From assembly GCA_030682375.1 (NCBI GenBank), contig JAUXOL010000022.1, forward strand, positions 355,364 to 419,363: DNA of 64,000 nucleotides, given 5' to 3'. The DNA comes from Gallionella sp. GTDB lineage: Bacteria; Pseudomonadota; Gammaproteobacteria; Burkholderiales; Gallionellaceae. Position 1 is the stretch's first letter; every line of letters begins with the position of its first letter. Of the stretch, positions 54,149 through 62,000 are shown one piece after another. Below the pieces are notes generated by a model. The model was not told the DNA's origin. It saw only the letters and a list, made by a program, of their open reading frames with translations, and did not search any database. The position numbers and the translations under genes were made by a program.

Positions 54149-55690
54149 ATGGACAAGCAGGAGAAGTTGCTCGCTATCAGCCAGCTGGTATTCGAGCTGA
54201 GCATCACCAGCAGCAGCACGGCCGATCTGGATGCGTTGCTGGAACGTCTGTTCGGGATACTGTGCAAGCATCGCGAATTCTCGCTGCAGCCGCGAGGCGC
54301 CATCGTGCTGCTGAATCCGCGCGGACGTTATTTTCAGGTCGCCCAGTTCGGCATAGCGCCCGGCTGGAAGTCGGACCACCGCTGGGAGGCTGGCATGTTT
54401 GCACTGGCCGAAATTTCAGAAACCTGCGAGATCGAGACGGTTCCGTTTCACGACGACGAACGGCAACGGGTGCTGTTGTTGCCGTTGCGCATCGACGGGC
54501 AGGGCGCAGGCTATGCCGTGTTGTTTGCCGCTCCGGATTACCAGCCCGCCGAGATGCATCTCGATTTCATGAACGATCTGGCACGCGCGCTTTCCGGCCT
54601 GGTCCAGCGCGCGCTGACCAGCGAGACCCTGCGCATACGCGAACTGGAACTCGAAGAGGCGCGAGCGGATGCCTTGCGCAGTCTGGGCGTGGCGTCCGAA
54701 TATCGCGACAACGAGACCGGCTGGCACATCATGCGCATGACCAACTTCGCGCAGGCGATCGCCAAGGCGATGGACCTGCCGTCGGCGCAGCGCGAGTTGC
54801 TGTACGTCGCCGCGCCCATGCACGACGTCGGCAAGATCGGTATCGCCGATGCGGTGCTGTTGAAGCCGGGCAAGTTCACGCCGGAAGAATACGAGACGAT
54901 GAAGACGCACACGCAGATCGGTGTGACCATCCTCGCCGGCAGCGATGCGCTGATCGCCGCCGCGCGCGACATCGCCGGTTCGCATCACGAACACTGGGAC
55001 GGGAACGGCTATCCGCAGGGGCTGTCCGGCGAGCAGATACCGATACTGGCGCGCATTTGCGCGGTGGCCGACGTGTTCGATGCGCTCACGTCGAAACGCC
55101 CCTACAAAGAGCCGTGGACGGTCGAAGCCGCGCACGACTGGATCGTTGCCGAATCGGGGAAATATTTCGATCCGGCCGTGGTGCGCGCCTTCGAAGCCGC
55201 GATGCCGGAGATCCTGCGCATACGCGAGCTGTATCGCGACGACATCATCGATCCCAAGCAGGTGCTGACGCTGCCGCCGCTCGCGCCGCGCGCCGACGCC
55301 TGGGTGGCATGGGACGACGGCCTCAGTGTCGGCATCGACATCATCGACGAACATCATCGCTACCTGTTTGACCTGATCAACGACCTGCACGAGGTGGTCA
55401 GCGGCAAGCGCGGCGCGCGCGAGGTGGCAAGACTGGTCAAGGCGCTGGATGCCTATGCCAAGGTGCATTTCCGCGCAGAAGAACAGATGATGACCCATTA
55501 CGAATTTGCCGGGCTGCCGCGCCAGGAGGAACAGCACCACGCCTTCGAAGCCAAGATCCGCGAATTCTACGAAGAGCTGCACGCCAACCCGCTGGTCGCG
55601 CAATTCGATGTGCTGGCCTATCTGCGCGACTGGCTGATCCACCACATTCGCGTCGAAGACGCCAAGTTGCGCGCGCTAGGCAGAGCCTGA
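54149..55690 (+). CDS. HD-GYP phosphodiesterase fused to bacteriohemerythrin
   Basis: A 513-residue cytoplasmic protein with three parts. Residues about 1-160 look like a GAF-type sensory domain. The HD-GYP domain (about 165-365) has HIMRMTNFAQ, MHDVGKIGIADAVLLKPG, HHEHWDGNGYP and ARICAVADVFDALTSKRPYK, so it should hydrolyse cyclic di-GMP. The C-terminal bacteriohemerythrin (about 394-510) has diiron ligands in GIDIIDEHHRYLFDL, HFRAEEQMM, EQHHAFEAKI and WLIHHIRVED. Oxygen or iron bound by the hemerythrin would be expected to tune phosphodiesterase activity. The neighbours downstream are a two-component system and a large adhesin. Confidence 0.93.
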   Translation: MDKQEKLLAISQLVFELSITSSSTADLDALLERLFGILCKHREFSLQPRGAIVLLNPRGRYFQVAQFGIAPGWKSDHRWEAGMFALAEISETCEIETVPFHDDERQRVLLLPLRIDGQGAGYAVLFAAPDYQPAEMHLDFMNDLARALSGLVQRALTSETLRIRELELEEARADALRSLGVASEYRDNETGWHIMRMTNFAQAIAKAMDLPSAQRELLYVAAPMHDVGKIGIADAVLLKPGKFTPEEYETMKTHTQIGVTILAGSDALIAAARDIAGSHHEHWDGNGYPQGLSGEQIPILARICAVADVFDALTSKRPYKEPWTVEAAHDWIVAESGKYFDPAVVRAFEAAMPEILRIRELYRDDIIDPKQVLTLPPLAPRADAWVAWDDGLSVGIDIIDEHHRYLFDLINDLHEVVSGKRGAREVARLVKALDAYAKVHFRAEEQMMTHYEFAGLPRQEEQHHAFEAKIREFYEELHANPLVAQFDVLAYLRDWLIHHIRVEDAKLRALGRA

Positions 55691-55877
55691 GTTTCTGGGG
55701 CGACGCATTTGCAATGCGAACATATCCCGCCTTCCCTCTGAAGGGGAAGGGAAAAGCTCAGCAGCCTTCAGGCTACTCACGGTTTATCGCCCCCTTTGAG
55801 GGGCTCACCCAATAAGCCCCGGCTTTACCGAGGGTAGATCAACTTCTTTCCCGCAATCGGGAGAGAGACTGTCGATG
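55691..55877. other. Convergent intergenic gap with hairpins
   Basis: A 187-base gap between the converging HD-GYP and histidine kinase genes. It contains two small hairpins: CCTTCCC/GGGAAGG near 55731-55751 and GCCCC/GGGGC with a CTTTGA loop at 55789-55804. Neither has a U tract; they may end transcripts from either side. No gene is seen. Confidence 0.45.
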
Positions 55878-57914
55878 CTAATGAAACCGGGAGGCTTGTT
55901 TCTTTGATGCCGGAGAAATGGGCAGCCGCAATGTGAAGCACGTACCCGAGCCGTTCGATTCCCAGCGCACCTCCGCACCGAGGGTCTCCGCTCGGCGCAA
56001 CTGGTTCGACATTCCTTTTCCTCCGCGCTTGAGCGCCTCCTCAACAACAAATCCCCGACCGTTGTCCGCGATGCTCACCGCCACGAAATCGTCGTCGATT
56101 TTCGTGGAGAACCTGATCTCCGTGGCGTGGGTATGCTTGATGATATTGGTGAACGCCTCCTGCAAAATGCGCAGGATATGCAGCGAGCTTTGGGGGACAA
56201 GCCAATGGAGCGCGGGGACATCGCTCACCTCCCAGCGCAGCGCGATGTGCGAGCTTTTCAGGCGCGGCTCCAGACGGTAGCGCAGTGTCGCCAGCAACAG
56301 CAGCAAATCGGCATCCACCGGCTCCATCGAATCAATCGCCAGCTTGAGATCGTTGATGCAGTCTTGTAGCAACTGCGCAATATCGGGCGCACCCAACTGC
56401 CCGCGTTCTACCACTTTTAACGCACTGACCAGCGACGAGCCAAGACCGTCGTGCATGTCTTGCATCAGGCGCTGGCGTTCCTGCGTCAGCATCTCCCGTT
56501 GTTCGATTTCGTGCAGTCGGGTATGGCTTTCGAAGATGTCCGCCTCCATCCGTTTACGTTTGGAAATGTCGGTGATAAAGCCGTGCCAGAGCACGACACC
56601 TTCCGCTTCTTGTTGCGGTAGCGCATTGCCATGCAGCCAGTGCGTTGTGCCATCCTCAAAATTTACCCGGTATTCCTGATTCCAGAGAGAGAGGTCTTGT
56701 GCCGACTTTTGGATTGAGGTGACGACCGCATCGCGGTCGTCAGGATGGATAAGGGAAAATATTCTGGCGGCATCCTCGAGAACATCTTCGGGATTCAACC
56801 GGAAAATTTCACGGATGGCATCGCTGGCGAAAGGAAGGCAGAAATGCCCGTCAGGATACAAGCGATACTGAAATACAAGGCCCGGCACTTGGCAGGCGAT
56901 TTTATATGAGCGATCGAGAATCTCTAGTCGGGCATCTTCAAGCTGCTTGCGGCGCGCGGCGATGACGGCGAGATAAATCATCGCCACGACAGTAAACAAG
57001 AAGATGAGTGAATAGATAACAATATTGCGTAGCCATCTGACGAGCACCTCGTCGAGTTGGCGCGACAGAATCAAGCTCAGGCCCGTGTTACCCACATCCC
57101 GCACGAGGAAAAGCCGGGTCTTGCCGTTATGGGCAGAGGGGCCGATGTGGCGCGTCACCGGACTGCCCGCGAGCGCGTGCTCCCGAAAAACCGTGCTGAC
57201 TTTGACGATGTTGTTGCCGAAGAATTTTTCCGGTGCCTCGCGGCGATACATAAGGTCGCCGTCGCGGTTGAAAATAACAGACATGCTGGCAGAGTCGTCC
57301 GGGTTGATCGAGCGTAATACCTCCGGGAAATACGTATATCCGATGGTTGCCGCCGCGATGCCGACAAACCGTTTATCGGTGTCGATAATGGGGATGCTGA
57401 AAGTGACAGCAGTAACGCCGAGCAGATTTTTATCCGGCCTCGACATGAACAATGCCGGCGTCAGCCCGGAGGCGAGCTGCTCGGCAAAATAAGACTCTTG
57501 GGAAACATCGCGCCCGACAAGTGCGGCATCGGTGGCGGCAATAATGCGACCCGCCGCATCGGTTACCAGCAGCGTGCCGATTTCGGGAATATCTATTTTT
57601 TGCTGGACGAGGAATGCGATTAACGCTTTATCCTGAACAGAACGGCTGTTCAATCGAGCCCCAGCGACCTGGTTCAGCAAGCGACCGATATCGTCCAGCG
57701 CATCGGCAATCTTGGCCCCGGCGTTGCGGGCATGGGAATCGAGCAGCCGGAATTCCGTATCCTGTGTTTGCCGATACTCGTCATAGGCGATCCAACCGAG
57801 TGTGCTGCCGACGAGCAGCAACACGGCGATGGCGGCGGTACTTTTATGTCCCGGAAACAGCCTTAGCAGTTCTGCTTGAATGCGAGCTTTGGCGAAGTGC
57901 AAATTATTTTTCAT
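55878..57914 (-). CDS. NarX/DesK-type membrane sensor histidine kinase with Cache and PAS
   Basis: A 678-residue hybrid-free sensor kinase. Order: membrane helix (AAIAVLLLVGSTLGWIAY, about 30-48), a double-Cache-like extracytoplasmic sensor (about 50-280, with LVTDAAGRIIAATD and FIG-type strands), a second membrane helix (NIVIYSLIFLFTVVAMIYLAV), a PAS domain, and a HisKA_3 dimerisation domain with phospho-acceptor His in RLMQDMHDGLGSSLVSALK. A short HATPase domain follows (EAFTNIIKHTHATEI, ADNGRGFVVEE, GGKGMSNQLRRAE). The ATG MKNNLHF is used; an upstream TTG reading would run into the remnant of another kinase gene. It pairs with the NarL-type regulator upstream on the same strand. Confidence 0.92.
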   Translation of the reverse strand: MKNNLHFAKARIQAELLRLFPGHKSTAAIAVLLLVGSTLGWIAYDEYRQTQDTEFRLLDSHARNAGAKIADALDDIGRLLNQVAGARLNSRSVQDKALIAFLVQQKIDIPEIGTLLVTDAAGRIIAATDAALVGRDVSQESYFAEQLASGLTPALFMSRPDKNLLGVTAVTFSIPIIDTDKRFVGIAAATIGYTYFPEVLRSINPDDSASMSVIFNRDGDLMYRREAPEKFFGNNIVKVSTVFREHALAGSPVTRHIGPSAHNGKTRLFLVRDVGNTGLSLILSRQLDEVLVRWLRNIVIYSLIFLFTVVAMIYLAVIAARRKQLEDARLEILDRSYKIACQVPGLVFQYRLYPDGHFCLPFASDAIREIFRLNPEDVLEDAARIFSLIHPDDRDAVVTSIQKSAQDLSLWNQEYRVNFEDGTTHWLHGNALPQQEAEGVVLWHGFITDISKRKRMEADIFESHTRLHEIEQREMLTQERQRLMQDMHDGLGSSLVSALKVVERGQLGAPDIAQLLQDCINDLKLAIDSMEPVDADLLLLLATLRYRLEPRLKSSHIALRWEVSDVPALHWLVPQSSLHILRILQEAFTNIIKHTHATEIRFSTKIDDDFVAVSIADNGRGFVVEEALKRGGKGMSNQLRRAETLGAEVRWESNGSGTCFTLRLPISPASKKQASRFH

Positions 57915-57990
57915 CCGGAGAGGCTTGCAGGAAGTCGGAATTGTTTGCAATGGGCAGTCGCAACGTAAAGCTCGTGCCCGAGCCGTTCGA
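57904..57990 (-). pseudogene. 3' remnant of a second, related histidine kinase gene
   Basis: Read on the minus strand, 28 codons ending in TAA encode SNGSGTSFTLRLPIANNSDF plus a short tail. These match the C-terminus of the intact kinase downstream (SNGSGTCFTLRLPIS), and a 42-base stretch (57950-57991) is 37/42 identical to 55918-55959. An in-frame TGA immediately precedes it. The TAA overlaps the ATG of the intact kinase, as adjacent cotranscribed genes do. It is best explained as the leftover end of a tandemly duplicated kinase gene whose body was deleted. Confidence 0.75.
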
Positions 57991-58039
57991 TCAGGCCGCC
58001 AGCAGTCAGAACGAGATACGGGCGAGCGGCGCTTTGCGG

Positions 58040-58729
58040 CTACTCACCCAGCAACCCCAGCTTGCGCGCCTCGAAGATAGCCTCGGCTTTTGAATTGACT
58101 TCCAGCTTGCCGTAAATACGCCGCACGTAGGTCTGTACCGTGTGCCGCGAAATCCCGAGCAAATCGGCGCTCTCATCGGACGTGTAACCACGGGTGATGT
58201 GCTTCAGCACCTCATTCTCGCGCGCCGACAAGGTGTTTTTCGGCGTGATCGCCTGGAGCTGCACCGGCGGCGTGGCGGGTTTATCGTTCTGCCGGAAGCG
58301 CATCAAAATCTGGCGCGCGATCAGGGGGCTGATCGGGCTGCCGCCCGCATGCAAACTGCGAATCCCGGAGAGCATATTTTCCAGTGAGCTGTCTTTCAGC
58401 AGATAGCCCGCCGCACCCGCCTCAAGCGAACGCATCACATGTATTTCATCGCCGAATACAGTGCATACAACGATATTGCAGTCCGGACACTTCGCGTGCG
58501 CAGCCCGGATCACATCAACACCCGAGCCGTCCGGCAAGCCGAGATCGACCAGTAATACATCCGCCTGCAACTGATCCAGCATCTGCAAACCTTGCTCCCG
58601 CGTAGCCGCCACGCACTGTAGCACCATATCCGGCGCAGACCTGATGGCATCGGCCAACGCATTTTGAAAATCAATATTGTCTTCTACCAGCGCAACGCGG
58701 ATGAGAGAGTTGCTCGGGAGCGCGTGCAT
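58040..58729 (-). CDS. NarL/FixJ-type response regulator
   Basis: A 229-residue regulator. The receiver domain (1-130) has acidic residues E16/D17, the phospho-acceptor Asp62 in LLVDLGLPDGSGVDV, and the conserved Thr and Lys (VVCTVFGDE, GYLLKDSS). A LuxR-type helix-turn-helix follows (about 165-225: LSARENEVLKHITRGYTSDE, then LGISRHTVQTYVRRIYGKL). It is the first gene of the minus-strand pair with the kinase and is divergent from the large adhesin gene, whose upstream region carries two copies of a palindromic motif that could be its operator. Confidence 0.93.
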   Translation of the reverse strand: MHALPSNSLIRVALVEDNIDFQNALADAIRSAPDMVLQCVAATREQGLQMLDQLQADVLLVDLGLPDGSGVDVIRAAHAKCPDCNIVVCTVFGDEIHVMRSLEAGAAGYLLKDSSLENMLSGIRSLHAGGSPISPLIARQILMRFRQNDKPATPPVQLQAITPKNTLSARENEVLKHITRGYTSDESADLLGISRHTVQTYVRRIYGKLEVNSKAEAIFEARKLGLLGE

Positions 58730-58799
58730 AACAACGTCTTTCGTTTAATCCGGGAGAGCGGATTTTGTGGGAACGCATAGTGACACACATCCAGAAATG

Positions 58800-58825
58800 C
58801 CTTGTCCCTAGTTCTGGGGACAAGG
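58800..58825. promoter_or_regulatory. Palindromic motif, copy 1 (possible regulator site)
   Basis: Nine-base arms CCTTGTCCC and GGGACAAGG around an 8-base spacer TAGTTCTG. It could be an operator for the neighbouring NarL-type regulator or a hairpin in the RNA. A second, less perfect copy lies about 130 bases closer to the adhesin gene. Confidence 0.55.
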
Positions 58826-58931
58826 AGGGCGCATAGCTCTGGGCATTACTTGCGAAGATGCATCTGTTGCAACCTGCTTGCGGATTCCAGGTGCGTACAA
58901 CTTTAATGTCCTCACCATTCAAAACGCTCCT

Positions 58932-58954
58932 CCTTGTCACTAGTTCGAGGGACA
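58932..58954. promoter_or_regulatory. Palindromic motif, copy 2
   Basis: CCTTGTCACTAGTTCGAGGG followed by ACA matches copy 1 at 20 of 23 positions, including the central CTAGTTC. It lies about 80 bases before the adhesin ATG, a position fitting an activator-binding site. Confidence 0.5.
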
Positions 58955-59035
58955 TACAGCCACTCCTGTTTGATCTAGCATCGCCCCGTCAAATTTAGCC
59001 TCAATTTGCTAGGCACATAAACAGGAGTTTTACGC

Positions 59036-62000
59036 ATGAATCACACATACCGCCTAGTCTGGAGTCGCATCAGCAACTCTTGGATTGCCGTCGCCGAAAA
59101 CGTCAAATCCCAAGGCAAATCAAGCTCGGGCCGTAAGGGCTGTGTGGTCGGCGCAATAGCCGGTAGTGCATTCCTGGTCTCGGCCGCGATGGCCGCCCCG
59201 GTCGGTGGGCAGATTAGCGCGGGTTCCGGCACCATCACTCAATCCGGCTTGAACACCACCATCAACCAGGCCAGCCAGAACCTCGCCATCAACTGGCAGA
59301 GCTTCGGCATTGCCGCCAACGAAGCGGTGCGCTTCAACCAGCCCGGCGCTTCGTCCATCGCGCTTAACCGCATCACCGGCCAAGACCCCAGCCAGATTCT
59401 CGGTTCCTTGAGCGCCAACGGCCAAGTGTTCATCCTCAACCCCAACGGCGTCCTGTTCGGCAATGGCTCGCAAGTCAACGTCGGCGGCTTGGTCGCCTCG
59501 ACCCTAGGCTTGAGCGACGCCGACTTTATGGCGGGCAAGTCCAGCTTTAGCGGCAATGGCGGCAGCGTCGTCAACCAGGGCACGCTCACTGCCGCGCAAA
59601 ACGGCTACATCGCCATGCTCGCCCCGGAAGTGCGCAACGAAGGCGTGATCTCCGCTACCCTCGGTACCGCGTTACTGGCCGCAGGCGACAAAGTCACCCT
59701 CAACCTCAACAACGGCTCGCTGCTCTCTTACAGCATCGACCAAGGCGCGATCAACGCGCTGGCCGATAACAAGCAACTGATCCAGGCCGATGGCGGCCAA
59801 GTGTTCATGTCGGCCAGGGCTGCCGATGTCTTGAGCACGGCGGCGGTCAACAACACCGGCATCGTCCAGGCGCGCACCATCCAGAATGTGGGCGGAGTCA
59901 TCAAGCTCATGGGCGACATGCAAACCGGCACCGTGAATGTCGGCGGCACGCTGGATGCCAGCGCACCGAATGGCGGTAATGGCGGCTTCATCGAAACCTC
60001 TGCCGCGCATGTGCATGTGGCGAACGATGCCAAAGTCACCACCCTCGCTGCCAACGGCTTGAACGGTACCTGGCTGATCGACCCGGTGAACTTCACCATC
60101 GCCGCAGCAGGCGGCGATATGACCGGTGCAGCCGTAACTACGGCATTGAGCACCGGTAACGTCTTCATCTTGAGCACTACTGGCGGAACAGGCACGGAAG
60201 GCGACATCAACGTCAACGACGCAGTGAGTTGGAACGCTAACTCGCTCGTCCTCACCGCGCAAAACAACATCAACATCAACGCCGTGATGACGGCCACCGG
60301 CACTGCCGGTCTGGGGCTGGAATTCGGTCAAGGCGCAGTCGCCGCTGGCAACACCAGCAAGGTCATCACCGGCATCAACGGCAAAGTGAACCTGCCCGCT
60401 GGCACCACCAACTTCACCACCCTGCAAGGCTCGAATGGCGTACTGAAAAACTACACCGTCATCACCAGCTTGGGCGCGGCGGGTAGCGCGAACCAAGCCG
60501 ACTTGCAGGGTATGAACGGCAGCACGTGGCTAGGAACGAACTACGCCCTCGGTGCCGACATCAATGCCGCCGCAACCTCAGGCTGGAACATGACCAATGG
60601 CTTGAATCCGTTCGCTCAAGGTTTCACGCCAATCGTAGGTTTCCTGGGTACCTTCGACGGCCTCGGTCACACCATTACCGGCCTCACTATCAACAGGCAA
60701 CAGAGCCTCCTCGGCTTGTTCGGCAGTGCGACTTCGACTTCCATCATCCGTAACGTGGGTCTGGTCGGTGGCAGCGTGGATGGCAGAGGGTCTTGGACTA
60801 TCGGCGGGCTGGTTGGCTATGGGCAAGGCACCATCAGCAACAGTTACAACACCGGTACGGTGAGCAGCATCGGCGGCGGCTATATTGGCGGGCTGGTGGG
60901 CAACAACAGCTACGGCACGATCAACACCAGCTACACCACGGGCAACGTGAGCGGAACCAACTATGTCGGCGGGCTGGTGGGCAACAACAGCTACGGCACG
61001 ATCAACACCAGCTACACCACGGGCAACGTGAGTGGAAACCAGCGAATCGGTGGGTTGGTGGGGTATAGCTATGGCACAGTCAACAACAGCTACCACACCA
61101 CCGGCAGCGTGACGGGTGCTTCTTACGTGGGCGGGCTGGTGGGCTCAAATTATGGCACGGTCACTAACTCGTTCTACGAGGTGGATACGGTCGCCGTCAA
61201 CGGTGCCAACTCGCCTGGCGCACACGGTATTTACGCCAATCAGTTTGGCGCTTGGCAAGCAGGCGGCTTAGTGGCACTGAACGTCGCCAATTATTTTACC
61301 AATATATCCGGCAATAACTACAGCGTCGGCACCGTGCAAAACATGCAAGACCTGCTGGCGTTCAACGGCAACGCGGCGTTAACCTTCACGCTGGCGGGCA
61401 ATATTGATCTGGCCACCGCTCCTGCCGGCTTCTACCTCCCCACTTGGGCGGGCACGTTTGACGGCGCAAACAATACCCTCTCCAACTTCACGCTGAGCAA
61501 TTCCAATGGCAACATCGGCCTGTTCGGCAAGACAGAGGCAGGTTCCCACATTAACAACCTGGGGTTGCTCAACGTTAATGTCAGCGGCACCACGGGCAAT
61601 AATGTCGGTGGGCTGGTGGGCCATGCTTACGGCACCATCAGTAACAGCTACACCACCGGTAGCGTGAGCAGCACCACCGGCCATTATGTTGGCGGGCTGG
61701 TGGGCAATCAGAGCTACGGTAGTAGCGTCATTGCGAGCCACTCCACCGCCACGGTGAGCAGCACGTCGGGCGGCCGCATCGGCGGGCTGGTGGGCTATAG
61801 TTACGGCACGATCAGCAACAGCTACGCCAGCGGCAACGTCAGCAGCACGACGGGTAGCCGCATCGGCGGGCTGGTGGGGGAGGCGAGAGGTACGATCAGT
61901 AACAGCTACGCCTCGGGCAGCGTGAGTGGCGTTAGTTACGTCGGCGGGTTGGTGGGGCAGGACGGCGGCACAGTCAGCAACAGCTATCGCGCCACCGGCA

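Larger units (their letters stand above)
58730..59035. other. Divergent regulatory region between regulator and adhesin
   Basis: A 306-base gap without a gene. It holds two palindromic motif copies (annotated separately) and, just before the adhesin, the ribosome-binding site AACAGGAG about 9 bases before the ATG. I see no convincing consensus promoter, which would fit an activator-dependent promoter. Confidence 0.6.
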
